A DNA stretch of 64,000 bases from Achromobacter mucicolens (GCF_902859725.1 NZ_CADIJP010000004.1:62001-126000); one strand, 5' to 3'. Positions 42,494 through 51,823 are shown, counted from the first letter of the stretch. Program-made: numbers and translations. The notes: generated from the letters alone by a model not told the origin.

Positions 42494-42854
42494 GATGCGG
42501 GCGCCGTATAAAGAGGGGTGCAAAGAAAGGATTTTACCCGTTTAAGGGGTTTTCCCGGAGCCGAAGTTCAATGGAGGTTCTGCCGCCCTCATCCGACCAT
42601 TGTTACAAAAGAATTCCGCATGGTGTCTGGCGCGGATGGTGCACAGCAATATCGGTCCGCCACCGCTGGGGGCGATGGCGGTTTTCCCCTCGCGGGCCCT
42701 GCCCGCCGGCTGACGCTTTGCGCAATGCAGCATGTTGCGGCCGCCCCGCATTGCGGGAAAACACGAACACCCTCGCTCGCGGTGCGACGGTAGGATGCAG
42801 CGACCCTATCCAACAAGAAAAGCGGCGCCCCACGCCCGCTGGCCGTTGCCTCAC
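42494..42854. other. Non-coding gap between divergent purL and TRAP operon
   Basis: This 361-bp stretch has no believable gene; the ORFs it contains lack ribosome sites and match no family I know. It must carry promoters for purL (minus) and for the TRAP transporter (plus). AT-rich stretches lie at 42500-42545 (TTTATAC on the minus strand, a possible -10 region) and around 42600-42615. The rest is GC-rich with short inverted repeats near GCATTGCG/CGCAATGC (42720-42760). No clear PurR-type box was found by eye. Confidence 0.4.
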
Positions 42855-43397
42855 ATGTCCCGCCCCGACGCCCCCGCCGAGCCTGTAGAACCAATCATCC
42901 CCGTAGAAGCAGATCCCGCCGTGAAGGTGCCGCTGGCCGTCGAGGACTGGCTGGCCGTGATCCTGCTGGCGACCCTGGCCATCATCACTTTCCTGAATGT
43001 GCTGGTGCGCTATTTCACCGATCAGTCGTTTGCGTGGACGGAAGAAATTTCCGTGTTCCTGCTGATTGTGCTGACGATGGCGGGCGGCAGCGTGGCCTTC
43101 GTGCGCAACCATCACATCCGGATCGAGATCCTGGCCGACTCGGGTTCGCCGCGCCGCCAGCGCATCATGGCGCTGATATCCAACGCCTGCGTGCTGGCGT
43201 TCTTCGTCTTGCTGACCGTGCTGTCGGTGAAGCTGGTGTACGACGAATTCATCTACGAGGAAACCTCGCCGGCCATCGGCGTGCCGACGTGGTGGTATTC
43301 GATCTGGCTACCGGTCATGGCCGCGGCCATTTCGCTGCGCACCCTTGGCACCCTGCGCCGTCTGGCGCGCGCTCCGGTCCGGGATGCCCTGCGATGA
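42855..43397 (+). CDS. TRAP transporter small permease (DctQ-like)
   Basis: A 180-residue protein from ATG 42855 with four transmembrane helices: about 35-55 (WLAVILLATLAIITFLNVLV), 65-85, 105-125 and 148-168. RYFTDQSFAWTEEISVFLLI is the typical DctQ signature. The N-terminal 30 residues are acidic and Pro-rich (DAPAEPVEPIIPVEAD), longer than usual. Its stop overlaps the DctM start by 4 bp (ATGA at 43394). The small permease pairs with the large permease to make the channel of the Na+-driven TRAP complex. Confidence 0.92.
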   Translation: MSRPDAPAEPVEPIIPVEADPAVKVPLAVEDWLAVILLATLAIITFLNVLVRYFTDQSFAWTEEISVFLLIVLTMAGGSVAFVRNHHIRIEILADSGSPRRQRIMALISNACVLAFFVLLTVLSVKLVYDEFIYEETSPAIGVPTWWYSIWLPVMAAAISLRTLGTLRRLARAPVRDALR

Positions 43398-44692
43398 TCG
43401 CCGTCATCCTATTTACCGTCTTCATCGTCCTGATGGTGATCGGCGTGCCGGTCGGCGTGGCGCTGGGGATCGGCGGCACGGTCGCGATCGTGCTGACCAA
43501 CCTGGACACGCCGTGGTACGGCCTTCTGACCGTTCCGCAGAACTTCTATGCCGGCCTGGCCAAGTACCCGCTGCTGGCGATTCCCATGTTCGTGCTGGTG
43601 GGGTCGATCTTTGACCGGTCAGGCGTTGCCAAGCGGCTGGTGGACTTTGCGATCGCCATTGTCGGGCGCGGTCCCGGCATGTTGCCGCTGGTGTCGATCG
43701 CGGTGGCGATGTTCCTGGGCGGCATTTCGGGTTCGGGGCCGGCCTGCGCCGCGGCCGTGGGCGCGGTGATGATCACCGCGATGTCGCGCGCGGGCTATCC
43801 GGGGTCGTTCTCCGCATCCGTGGTGGCCGCCGGGGCGGCCACCGACATCCTGATTCCGCCGTCCGTGGCTTTCATCATCTACTCCGTGCTGGTGCCTGGC
43901 GCCTCGGTGCCCGCGCTGTTTGCCGCCGGCATGATCCCGGGCATCCTGGCCGGCTTCGCGCTGATCATTCCGGCCGTGTGGCTGTCGCGTAAATACAAGA
44001 TGGGCGCGCTGGAGGCGCACTTGCCCCGCCCGCCTTTCTGGAAGAGCCTGCACGAGGCGTCCTGGGGCCTGGCCGCGCCGGTGCTGATCCTGGGCGGCAT
44101 GCGGTTGGGCTGGTTCACGCCCACCGAGGCGGCGGTCGTTGCCGTGTTCTATGGCCTTTTCGTGGGCGGTTTCATCCATCGCACCATCAAGTTCCGGGAC
44201 CTGTACACGATCCTGCGCGAAGCCGCCGAGCTGTCCGCCGTGATCATGCTGGTGGTGACGCTGGCCGGGATCTTCGCGTGGGCGCTGTCCACGCTCAGCG
44301 TGATCGACCCGATCACCCACGCCATCGTCAATTCGGGCCTGGGCGAATGGGGCGTGCTGGCGCTGCTGATCCTGCTGCTGATGACCGTGGGCATGTTCCT
44401 GGACGGCATCTCGATCTTCCTGATCTTCGTGCCGCTGCTCATGCCCATCGCCAATGCCTATGGCTGGGATCCGGTGTGGTTCGGCGTGATCCTGACCTTG
44501 AAGGTGGCGCTGGGCCAGTTCACCCCGCCGCTGGCCGTGAACCTGATGGTGTCGTGCCGCATCGCGCGCGTGCCGATGGAGTCGACCGTGCGCTGGGTGG
44601 TGTGGCTGCTGGGCGCGATGTTCCTGGTGCTGGTCGCGGTGCTGGTGTTTCCCGAACTGGCGCTGTGGCTGCCGCGCAAGCTGGGTTATTGA
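43394..44692 (+). CDS. TRAP transporter large permease (DctM-like)
   Basis: A 432-residue permease starting at ATG 43394 within the previous stop codon. About a dozen hydrophobic helices are present; IGVPVGVALGIGGTVAIVLT, PLLAIPMFVLVGSIFDRSGV, VAMFLGGISGSGPACAAAVG and AGAATDILIPPSVAFIIYSV are the characteristic DctM repeats. The C-terminal MTVGMFLDGISIFLIFVPLL is the second half of the inverted repeat. It imports an organic acid or similar compound, with the receptor gene 84 bp downstream. Confidence 0.94.
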   Translation: MIAVILFTVFIVLMVIGVPVGVALGIGGTVAIVLTNLDTPWYGLLTVPQNFYAGLAKYPLLAIPMFVLVGSIFDRSGVAKRLVDFAIAIVGRGPGMLPLVSIAVAMFLGGISGSGPACAAAVGAVMITAMSRAGYPGSFSASVVAAGAATDILIPPSVAFIIYSVLVPGASVPALFAAGMIPGILAGFALIIPAVWLSRKYKMGALEAHLPRPPFWKSLHEASWGLAAPVLILGGMRLGWFTPTEAAVVAVFYGLFVGGFIHRTIKFRDLYTILREAAELSAVIMLVVTLAGIFAWALSTLSVIDPITHAIVNSGLGEWGVLALLILLLMTVGMFLDGISIFLIFVPLLMPIANAYGWDPVWFGVILTLKVALGQFTPPLAVNLMVSCRIARVPMESTVRWVVWLLGAMFLVLVAVLVFPELALWLPRKLGY

Positions 44693-44776
44693 GAGAGGCT
44701 GGACGGGGCCGGCCCGACTGGGTGCCCGGCCGTGGATGACAACAACAGAAAGACTCGCAGAGAGAGGAGACGCAAC

Positions 44777-45805
44777 ATGAAATTCCGCAACCTGATCGGC
44801 GCGGCGCTGTGCGCGGCGGCCGTGGTGGGCATGGCGCCCGCGCATGCGCAGAACTACAAGCCCGAGTACAAGCTCTCCATCGTCGTGGGCACCACCTTCC
44901 CGTGGGGCCAGGGCGCCGAGATCTGGTCGAACCTGGTGCGCGAGCGCACCGAAGGCCGCATCAACATCAAGGTCTACCCCGGCACCTCGTTGGTCCAGGG
45001 CGATCAGACCCGCGAGTTCACCGCCATCCGCCAGGGCGTGATCGACATGGCCGTCGGGTCGACCATCAACTGGTCGCCGCAGGTCAAGCAGCTGAACCTG
45101 TTCTCGCTGCCCTTCCTGATGCCCGATTACGCCGCCATCGACGCGCTGGTGCAGGGCGACGTGGGCAAGGACATGTTCAAGCTCATCGAAAAGGCGGGCG
45201 TGGTGCCGCTTGCCTGGGGCGAGAACGGCTACCGGCAGGTCAGCAACTCCAAGCGCGAGATCAAGCGGCCCGAAGACATGAAGGGCATGAAGCTGCGCGT
45301 GGTGGGGTCGCCGCTGTACATCGACACCTTCACCGCGCTGGGCGCCAATCCCACGCAGATGAGCTGGGCTGATGCGCAGCCCGCGCTGGCCAGCGGCGCG
45401 GTCGACGGGCAAGAGAACCCGCTGTCGATCTACACCGGCTCCAAGCTCTACACCGTGGGCCAGAAGTACCTGACGCTCTGGAACTACGTGGCCGATCCGC
45501 TGATCTTCGTGGTCAACCGAGAAGTCTGGAATTCCTGGTCGGAAAAAGACCGCGACATCGTGCGCCAGGCCGCGCTGGACGCCGGCAAGCAGCAGATTGT
45601 CATCGCGCGCAAGGGCGTGACGCCTGAAGACCCGTCGCTCCTCAAGGAAATCGCCGGCCACGGCGTCACAGTGACCACCCTGTCGCAAGCCGACCACGAC
45701 GCCTTCGTGAAGGCCACCCAGCCCGTCTACGAAAAGTGGAAGAAGCAGATCGGCGAGGATCTGGTCAACAAGGCCGAAAAGTCGATCGCTGAGCGCAAGA
45801 AGTAA
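44777..45805 (+). CDS. TRAP transporter periplasmic receptor (DctP-like)
   Basis: A 342-residue receptor starting at ATG 44777, behind AGAGGAGACGCAAC. The Sec signal peptide ends AHA-Q (MAPAHAQNYKP). Typical DctP blocks: LSIVVGTTFPWGQGAEIWSN, GRINIKVYPGTSLVQGDQTR, IRQGVIDMAVGSTINWSPQV, PEDMKGMKLRVVGSPLY with the ligand-binding Arg, and NPTQMSWADAQPALASGAVD. The helix and beta elements are complete. It is the last gene of the operon before a strong terminator. Ligand class: usually a carboxylate; specificity cannot be read here. Confidence 0.94.
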   Translation: MKFRNLIGAALCAAAVVGMAPAHAQNYKPEYKLSIVVGTTFPWGQGAEIWSNLVRERTEGRINIKVYPGTSLVQGDQTREFTAIRQGVIDMAVGSTINWSPQVKQLNLFSLPFLMPDYAAIDALVQGDVGKDMFKLIEKAGVVPLAWGENGYRQVSNSKREIKRPEDMKGMKLRVVGSPLYIDTFTALGANPTQMSWADAQPALASGAVDGQENPLSIYTGSKLYTVGQKYLTLWNYVADPLIFVVNREVWNSWSEKDRDIVRQAALDAGKQQIVIARKGVTPEDPSLLKEIAGHGVTVTTLSQADHDAFVKATQPVYEKWKKQIGEDLVNKAEKSIAERKK

Positions 45806-45891
45806 CCCGCGAAAGTTTCGCAGCAAGCCCCAGGGGAACCGGCGGCGCAAGCCGCCAACCGAGGCAGGGACGCTAGAATCCCGCCCACCAG

Positions 45892-45928
45892 ACGGGCGCC
45901 GGCCACAAACCGGCGCCCGTTATTTTTT
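45892..45928 (+). terminator. TRAP operon terminator
   Basis: A perfect 11-bp stem ACGGGCGCCGG/CCGGCGCCCGT with a 7-base loop, followed by TATTTTTT. It is an excellent intrinsic terminator, 87 bp past the receptor stop. Confidence 0.9.
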
Positions 45929-45966
45929 GGGTGCCTGACACCCCGGACGATCGGTGTTAGACAGCC
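45929..45966. repeat. Two diverged copies of the GGTGTCAGACACC palindrome
   Basis: GGTGCCTGACACC (45930-45942) and GGTGTTAGACAGCC (45953-45966) flank a 10-bp spacer. Both are one or two bases off the GGTGTCAGACACC core seen at 2755, 2806, 33434 and 51789. They lie directly after the TRAP terminator and before the greB stop. Confidence 0.55.
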
Positions 45967-45969
45967 GCC

Positions 45970-46521
45970 CTATTCCGGGTAGCTGACTTCCAGAATATCC
46001 AGCTCATCGATGCCGGCCGGTGTGCGCAGCACGACCGTGTCGCCTTCCCGCGCCTTGATCAAAGCGCGCGCCACCGGCGAGATCCAGCTGATCTTGCCCG
46101 CAAGCGGTTCGGCTTCGTCCACGCCCACGATGGTGACGGTGTGTTCTTCGCCCGCCTTGTCGACATAGACGACGGTGGCGCCAAAGAAGGCCTGGTCGCG
46201 GTTGGGTTGGGCCTTGGGGTCCACGACCTCGGCAATGTCCAGCCGCTTGGTCAGAAAGCGCATGCGCCGGTCGATCTCGCGCAGGCGCTTCTTGCCGTAG
46301 AGGTAATCGCCGTTTTCCGAACGGTCGCCGTTGGACGCGGCCCACGACACGACCTGCACGACGGCCGGTCGTTCCACATTCATGAGCTGCGTCAGCTCGC
46401 CACGCAGGCGTTCGTAGCCCTCGGGCGTCATGTAGTTCTTGGTGCCGGCCGGCAGCGCCTGGGCCTGCGGCAGGTCTTCGTCGTCCTCGTGGTCGGACTC
46501 TTTAACAAAGGCTTTGTTCAT
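45970..46521 (-). CDS. greB: Transcription elongation factor GreB
   Basis: A 183-residue protein with GreA/GreB N-terminal coiled coil and C-terminal FKBP-like domain: KNYMTPEGYERLRGELTQLM, NGDRSENGDYLYGKKRLREI (GreB-type charged tip), MRFLTKRLDIAEVVDP and the end IDELDILEVSYPE. GreB stimulates the cleavage activity of stalled RNA polymerase. The N-terminal 25 residues are unusually acidic (ESDHEDDEDLPQAQ), longer than in E. coli GreB. It converges with the TRAP operon. Confidence 0.95.
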   Translation of the reverse strand: MNKAFVKESDHEDDEDLPQAQALPAGTKNYMTPEGYERLRGELTQLMNVERPAVVQVVSWAASNGDRSENGDYLYGKKRLREIDRRMRFLTKRLDIAEVVDPKAQPNRDQAFFGATVVYVDKAGEEHTVTIVGVDEAEPLAGKISWISPVARALIKAREGDTVVLRTPAGIDELDILEVSYPE

Positions 46522-46589
46522 GGCGGTTGCATCGCGATGGCGCGATCACTGTCGAAGCTTGTGAAAATGAGCGGCGCGGGCCGCCCGCG

Positions 46590-47435
46590 TCAGAACCAGT
46601 CGTGCCAGACCGGCTTCAGGTCGGGAGGCAGCGGCGGCAGTTGGCCCAGATCCATCCGGCTTTCCTTGGGACTGTGAAAGTCCGAGCCGCGCGAGGCCAG
46701 GAAGCCGTAGCGGCGCGCCACCTCGGCGTACTGGCGCGCTTCTTCCACGGTATGGCTGCCCGTGTTGACCTCGATGCCCACGCCGCCCAGTTGCAGAAAT
46801 TCGTCGAACAGCGCGGCGAACTGCAGCGGCGTGTATTTGTAGCGGCCCGGATGCGCAATGACGGCCTGACCGCCCGCGCCGCGGATCCAGCCCACCGCGT
46901 CGGCCAGCGTGGCCCACTGCATGGGCACGTGACCGGGGCAGTCGTCGCCCAGGTGCTTGTTGAACACGGTCTGCACATCCGGACAATAGCCGGCCTGCAC
47001 CAGATAACGCGCAAAGTGCGTGCGGCTGATCAGTTCGGGATTGCCGGCAAACGGCAGCGCGCCTTCATACGCGCCGGGCATGCCCATGTCCGCCAGGCGG
47101 TCGCCGATGCGCTTGGCGCGGGCGGCGCGTCCCGAGCGGGTCTTGCGCAGGCCTTCGATCAAATCCGCGTTGTTGGGATCAAACCGCAGGCCGACGATGT
47201 GCACCGTAAGGCCGGCCCAGGTGACCGAGATCTCGACGCCGGTGGCAAACCGCATGCCCAGTTCCTGGGCCGCCGCCGAGGCTTCGGCGATGCCGCCCAC
47301 TTCGTCGTGGTCGGTCAGCGCCCAGACATCAACGCCATTGGCGAACGCGCGCTGCGCCACGTCGCGGGGCGCGAGCGCGCCGTCCGAGACGGTGGAATGG
47401 CAATGCAGGTCGATGTTCAGCGTGGGCGATTTCAT
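46590..47435 (-). CDS. PHP-domain phosphoesterase (RNase AM/YciV-like)
   Basis: A 281-residue PHP protein: IDLHCHSTVSDGALAP gives the first metal ligands (HxH), DVWALTDHDEVGGIAEA the second cluster, FATGVEISVTWAGLTVHIVG the third, and the inserted domain (about 95-180) has RTHFARYLVQAGY. VIAHPGRYK and ASRGSDFHSPKES supply the remaining ligands. Homologues dephosphorylate 3',5'-nucleoside bisphosphates and trim 5' ends of RNA. It lies 68 bp from greB on the same strand. The best-fit activity is 3',5'-bisphosphate phosphatase. Confidence 0.9.
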   Translation of the reverse strand: MKSPTLNIDLHCHSTVSDGALAPRDVAQRAFANGVDVWALTDHDEVGGIAEASAAAQELGMRFATGVEISVTWAGLTVHIVGLRFDPNNADLIEGLRKTRSGRAARAKRIGDRLADMGMPGAYEGALPFAGNPELISRTHFARYLVQAGYCPDVQTVFNKHLGDDCPGHVPMQWATLADAVGWIRGAGGQAVIAHPGRYKYTPLQFAALFDEFLQLGGVGIEVNTGSHTVEEARQYAEVARRYGFLASRGSDFHSPKESRMDLGQLPPLPPDLKPVWHDWF

Positions 47436-47504
47436 GGGGCTATTGTAGAGAAGGCCCGGCGGCGCGCCTAGCGCCGGCCTGTCCCCACAATGCCGCCCGC
47501 CCGT

Positions 47505-48452
47505 TCAGGCCAAGAGGAAGTCCGCCACCGGATCGACCTGGTCGTCCACGATGAGCGTGGGGGCATGGCCCACACCGGGCACTTCAAGCGCCCGGGCACG
47601 CGGATTGCGCTTGCGCATTTCGTCTACCGTGGCGCGGGTCAGCAGGTCGGACAGCTCGCCGCGCACGATCAGGACCGGGCAATCGAGCGCGTCATACGAT
47701 CGCCACAGGATCTGTTCGCCCGCCGCCAGTTCCTCGGGCGTCTGGGCCCCCAAAGCCTGGGCAATCGCCAGGTCGTAGTGCTTGACCCACTTGCCGCCCT
47801 GTTCCGGATACAGATATTTGGCCAGCTCCGCCCACTGCGCGTCAGTGTGCGGACCGAAGGTTTCCGAATTGGCGCGCATCGTCGCCACGGCCTCTTCGAA
47901 CGTGGCGAATTCGCCGGGCGCGCCCACGTACTGGCCGATGCGCGACAGGGCGCCGTTCTCCAGACGCGGCCCCACGTCGTTGAGCACCATTTTGTCCAGA
48001 CGCAGTCCCTGGTCAGGCGGCAACATCCCGGCATGCGGGCGCATCGCGGCCATGGCCTTGGCGAACGCGGCGGCGCCCGACAGCGCCATGCCGACCAACC
48101 CGCCCATGGACGTGCCGACCCACGACAGGCTGGCCGGGCGCAGGCGCGCGATCAGCGTCACCATGTCGGACACGTACTGCGGCACCGTGTAGAACGCCGG
48201 ATTGACCAGCCAATCCGAGCGGCCGCGCCCCACGACGTCGGGGCAGACCACCCGGTAGTGGCCGGCCAGCCGGCGCGCCAGCACATCGAAGTCACGCCCG
48301 CTGCGGGTCAGGCCGTGCACGCAGAGCAGCACCCGGTCATTGGCGGGATCGCCCCACTCCCAATAGGCCATGCGGTGCAGGCCCGCCGGGCTGGCGCAGG
48401 TGACGAATTCCAAACGGGGTTCCAGGCTGGCTTGCACTTCGGTACGCTCCAC
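47505..48452 (-). CDS. Alpha/beta hydrolase
   Basis: A 315-residue hydrolase probably starting at GTG 48452 (read as Met; MERTEVQASLEP). The HGxTRSG oxyanion-hole motif is VLLCVHGLTRSGRDFD, the nucleophile elbow is SWVGTSMGGLVGM (Ser in GTSMG), the acid is in CPVLIVRGELSDLL, and the His in PGVGHAPTLIVDD. The WVGTSMGG form occurs in esterases such as lipases of the MhpC type. The target is unknown. It is divergent from cfa, with 271 bp between starts; the region holds no clear binding site. Confidence 0.87.
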   Translation of the reverse strand: MERTEVQASLEPRLEFVTCASPAGLHRMAYWEWGDPANDRVLLCVHGLTRSGRDFDVLARRLAGHYRVVCPDVVGRGRSDWLVNPAFYTVPQYVSDMVTLIARLRPASLSWVGTSMGGLVGMALSGAAAFAKAMAAMRPHAGMLPPDQGLRLDKMVLNDVGPRLENGALSRIGQYVGAPGEFATFEEAVATMRANSETFGPHTDAQWAELAKYLYPEQGGKWVKHYDLAIAQALGAQTPEELAAGEQILWRSYDALDCPVLIVRGELSDLLTRATVDEMRKRNPRARALEVPGVGHAPTLIVDDQVDPVADFLLA

Positions 48453-48723
48453 GGGTTGCGCGCGGCCGGCACGGCGGCGCCGCTTTGGCCGCTATCTTAT
48501 CGGTTATGAAAGGCCGGTGCGGCCGGCTCTGGACTATCGCGGACTTCGTGGCTACGATCCCTGCATCTCAGAGCCGCCGTTCCCGCCTGGCACCCGTCCG
48601 ACATTGCCGATGGCTATCGGCGCGATGCATTCATTAAATTGGAGTTGCACACCTTTCAAGGCGCACAGTAAAAAGCTTCAGGCATTGCCAGATCAGTCTT
48701 CCCAAAATTGATATGGAGTCCGT

Positions 48724-49917
48724 ATGCAGCAAAGCAGTCCCGTCCCCCCGCTGACCGAACAGCCCGCCGTTCAAACCGGCGTCGTCGTCTCGCCTCCCCC
48801 CGCCCCCCCCAAGATCCTGCAGGACCTGATGGCCCGCGCCGACGTGCAGATCAACGGGTCGCGCCCCTGGGACATGCAGGTGCATGACAAGCACATGTAC
48901 GAGCGGGTGTTCGCCAGCTGGTCGTTGGGGCTGGGCGAGTCGTACATGGACGGCGAATGGGACTGCGAGCAACTGGACGAGCTCTTCACCCGCCTGCTGC
49001 GCGCCGACATGGGATCCGCGGCGCTGGGCGTGGCGCGCATCAAGCTGATCGCCGAGCACCTGCGACACAAGCTGTTCAACCTGCAATCCAAGCACCGCGC
49101 GTTCGAGGTCGGCGAGCAGCACTACGATGCGGGCAACGACGTGTTCGAGGCCATGCTCGACAGCCGGATGATCTACTCCTGCGCCTATTGGGAACACGCC
49201 CAGACGCTGGAAGAGGCGCAGGTCGCCAAGCTGGACATGATCTGCCGCAAGCTGCAACTGAAGGAAGGCGAGACCTTGCTGGACATCGGCTGCGGCTGGG
49301 GCGGACTGGCCAAGTTCGCGGCCGAGCGCTATGGCGTCAAGGTCACGGGCGTGACGGTATCCAAGGAGCAACTCGCGCTGGCGCAGGAACGGGTAAAGGG
49401 CCTGCCGGTCGAGCTGCTGCTACAGGACTACCGCGACCTGCAGGGCCGCTTCGACAAGGTCGTCTCGGTCGGCATGTTCGAGCACGTCGGCCCCAAGAAC
49501 TACGACACCTACTTCACCAACGTGCAGCGGCTGATGGCGCCGGAAGGCATTTTCCTGCTGCACACGATCGGCATCGCCGCCACCAGCCAGAGCACCGATC
49601 CGTGGATCGACCGCTACGTGTTCCCCAACGGCAAGCTGCCGTCGGCGCGCGAGATCGCCACCGCCGTCGAGGGCCGCTTCATCATCGAAGACTGGCACAA
49701 CTTCGGCGCCGACTACGACCGCACGCTGATGGCCTGGTGGGAACGCTTCGAGCGCGCCTGGCCAACGCTGGAATCGCGCTACGGCACCCGGTTCTACAGG
49801 ATGTGGAAGTACTACCTGATGTGTTGCGCGGGCTTTTTCCGGTCGCGCGAGGGCCAGCTTTGGCAGGTGATCCTGACGCATCCGCAGCGGCAGGACACCT
49901 ACCGGTCGCTGCGCTGA
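48724..49917 (+). CDS. cfa: Cyclopropane-fatty-acyl-phospholipid synthase
   Basis: A 397-residue enzyme that transfers a methylene group from SAM to double bonds of membrane phospholipid acyl chains. The N-terminal region (about 35-150) has the WSLGLGESYMDGEWDCEQLD motif; then FEVGEQHYDAGNDVFEAMLD, SCAYWEHAQTLEEAQVAKLD, SAM motif GETLLDIGCGWGGLAKFAAE (about 180-195), VGMFEHVGPKNYDTYFTNVQ and the FRSREGQLWQVIL end. ATATGGAGTCCGT precedes ATG 48724. It is transcribed alone and ended by a hairpin at 49944. Confidence 0.96.
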   Translation: MQQSSPVPPLTEQPAVQTGVVVSPPPAPPKILQDLMARADVQINGSRPWDMQVHDKHMYERVFASWSLGLGESYMDGEWDCEQLDELFTRLLRADMGSAALGVARIKLIAEHLRHKLFNLQSKHRAFEVGEQHYDAGNDVFEAMLDSRMIYSCAYWEHAQTLEEAQVAKLDMICRKLQLKEGETLLDIGCGWGGLAKFAAERYGVKVTGVTVSKEQLALAQERVKGLPVELLLQDYRDLQGRFDKVVSVGMFEHVGPKNYDTYFTNVQRLMAPEGIFLLHTIGIAATSQSTDPWIDRYVFPNGKLPSAREIATAVEGRFIIEDWHNFGADYDRTLMAWWERFERAWPTLESRYGTRFYRMWKYYLMCCAGFFRSREGQLWQVILTHPQRQDTYRSLR

Positions 49918-49943
49918 AGCCGGCGCGGCCCGCTTGCATCGGC

Positions 49944-49972
49944 AAGCCGCCCCGTACCGGGCGGCTTGTTTT
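49944..49972 (+). terminator. cfa terminator
   Basis: AAGCCGCCC (49944-49952) pairs perfectly with GGGCGGCTT (49959-49967) around a CGTACC loop, followed by GTTTTC. It is 26 bp past the cfa stop and just before the convergent GMC gene. Confidence 0.85.
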
Positions 49973-49985
49973 CATTGGCGCGCTG

Positions 49986-51602
49986 CTATGCGCCCGCCTC
50001 TTCCCGAATCATGTCTGCCGCGCGCTCCGCGATCATGATGGTCGGCGAATTGGTGTTACCCGACGTGATGCGCGGCATGATGGATGCATCCGCGATGCGC
50101 AGTCCTTGCAGGCCATGCACGCGCAGCCGCGCGTCGACCACCGCGCCGTGGTCGGCGTTGCGGCCCATCGCGCAGGTGCCCACCGGGTGGAAGATCGTGG
50201 TGCCGATCTTGCCGGCCGCCTGGCGCAGTTCGTCCTCGGTCTGGAAGGCCGGACCCGGCAGCCATTCCTGAGGCTGGTAACGCTGCAGGGCGGGCGCGGC
50301 GGCGATGCGGCGCACGAGGCGGATCGAATCGGCGGCGACTTGCAGGTCTTCTTCGGTGCTGAGGTAGTTGGGGCGGATGACAGGGGCCTCGCTGCCCTTC
50401 TGCCCCGCCGGGCCTTGCGCATGCACGCTGCCGCGCGACGTGGGGCGCAGGTTGCAGACGCTGGCGGTGAAGGCGTCGAAGCCATGCAGGGGTTCGCCGA
50501 AGGCGCCCAGCGACAGCGGCTGCACGTGGAACTCGACGTTGGCGCGGTCCTGGCCGGGATCGGATTTTGCAAACGCCCCCAACTGCGAGGGCGCCATGCT
50601 CATCGGGCCGCTGCGGCTCATCAGGTATTCCAGCCCGATGCCCGCGCGGCCCAGCCACGTGGAGGCGATGCGGTTCAATGTCTTGACGCCGTTCACCTTG
50701 ATGATGACCCGCAGTTGCAGATGGTCCTGCAGGTTCTCGCCCACGCCCGGCAAGGCATGACGCAGCGTGATGCCGCTTTCGCGCAGGCGCGCGGGCTCGC
50801 CGATGCCCGAGACTTCCAGCAGGTGCGGCGAGTTCACGGCGCCCGCTGCCAGCACGACCTCGCGCCGCGCCCGCAGCGACATCGCGCGCCCGGCGCGGTT
50901 GACGCGCACGCCCACGCAACGCTTCGCGTCGAATTCAAGCTGCTCGGCCAGCGCACCCGTCATCACGTGCAGGTTCGGGCGTTTCTGCACTGGGCGCAGG
51001 AATGCCTTGGACGTGTTCCAGCGCCAGCCGCTGCGCTGGTTGACCTCGAAATAGCCGCTACCGAAGTTGTCGCCGCGGTTGAAGTCCTGCACCCGCGGAA
51101 TGCCTTCCTGTTCGGCTGCGGTGGCAAAGGCTTCCAGAATGTCCCAGCGCAGCCGCTGCTGCTCGACGCGCCATTCGCCGCCCGCGCCATGAAATTCGTC
51201 GGCGCCCCGGTGGTAGTCCTCGCTGCGCTTGAAGACCGGCAGCACCTGATCCCAGCTCCAGGCCGCGTCACCGGACAAGGAGGCCCAATCCTCGTAGTCC
51301 TGTCTTTGGCCGCGCATGTAGATCATGCCGTTGATCGACGAGCAGCCGCCCAGCACGCGGCCGCGCGGATAAATGAGCGAGCGCCCGCCCAACCCGGGTT
51401 CCTCGGCCGTGCGGTACATCCAGTCGGTGCGCGGGTTGCCGATGCAGTGCAGGTAACCGACCGGGATGTGAATCCAGTGATAGTTGTCGCGCCCGCCGGC
51501 CTCCAGCAGCAGGACCTGCACGGCAGGATCGCGGCTCAGGCGGTTGGCCAGCACGCAGCCGGCCGAGCCCGCACCCACGATGATGTAGTCGTATGTCTCC
51601 AT
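49986..51602 (-). CDS. GMC-family flavin oxidoreductase (choline dehydrogenase-like)
   Basis: At 538 residues it has the full GMC architecture: FAD-binding [20 protein letters not shown] at residue 4, the signature [20 protein letters not shown], the second signature [30 protein letters not shown] and the C-terminal active site [12 protein letters not shown] with the [18 protein letters not shown] end. It oxidises an alcohol; the exact substrate (choline, long-chain or aryl alcohol) cannot be told. No signal peptide. The gene is divergent from the LysR gene at 51824, with a perfect palindrome between them, so it is its likely target. Confidence 0.94.
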   Translation of the reverse strand: METYDYIIVGAGSAGCVLANRLSRDPAVQVLLLEAGGRDNYHWIHIPVGYLHCIGNPRTDWMYRTAEEPGLGGRSLIYPRGRVLGGCSSINGMIYMRGQRQDYEDWASLSGDAAWSWDQVLPVFKRSEDYHRGADEFHGAGGEWRVEQQRLRWDILEAFATAAEQEGIPRVQDFNRGDNFGSGYFEVNQRSGWRWNTSKAFLRPVQKRPNLHVMTGALAEQLEFDAKRCVGVRVNRAGRAMSLRARREVVLAAGAVNSPHLLEVSGIGEPARLRESGITLRHALPGVGENLQDHLQLRVIIKVNGVKTLNRIASTWLGRAGIGLEYLMSRSGPMSMAPSQLGAFAKSDPGQDRANVEFHVQPLSLGAFGEPLHGFDAFTASVCNLRPTSRGSVHAQGPAGQKGSEAPVIRPNYLSTEEDLQVAADSIRLVRRIAAAPALQRYQPQEWLPGPAFQTEDELRQAAGKIGTTIFHPVGTCAMGRNADHGAVVDARLRVHGLQGLRIADASIMPRITSGNTNSPTIMIAERAADMIREEAGA

Positions 51603-51744
51603 AAGCTCTTCTTATCAAGTCCGGGCCCGATAAGGACGCCGGCACGGTGAGCCGCCCCGGCTGCGACGCGGTGCGCGCGCCGGGAATCTGCCGAGACTCT
51701 GGCGCACGGCGAGGCGGCTGTCCAATGAAATGTTGAAAAGGGCT

Positions 51745-51763
51745 TTATTAGTGTCTCTAATAA
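51745..51763. promoter_or_regulatory. LysR-type palindrome between GMC and LysR genes
   Basis: TTATTAG-TGTCT-CTAATAA is a perfect 7+7 dyad with a 5-bp centre that contains ATTAG-N5-CTAAT, meeting the T-N11-A rule for LysR-type boxes. It lies 61 bp from the LysR start and 143 bp from the GMC start and is AT-rich in a GC-rich background. Confidence 0.7.
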
Positions 51764-51788
51764 TGCTCGGCAGTTCCACGGCGCATCA

Positions 51789-51801
51789 GGTGTCAGACAC
51801 C
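51789..51801. repeat. GGTGTCAGACACC palindrome
   Basis: A perfect copy of the 13-bp palindrome, only 22 bp upstream of the LysR start at 51824 and so between its promoter and start codon, in the 5' leader if the promoter is at the palindrome at 51745. Confidence 0.7.
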
Positions 51802-51823
51802 CCCACATCTTCTGGAAGCATTC

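Noticed and set aside
43619-45850. 743-aa open frame antisense to the TRAP operon
   Set aside because: The plus strand encodes recognisable DctM and DctP proteins; the minus frame has repetitive low-complexity residues only.
48957-51650. 897-aa plus-strand frame over cfa and the GMC gene
   Set aside because: It runs over the 3' half of cfa in another frame, through the cfa terminator and antisense to the GMC gene; no family match.
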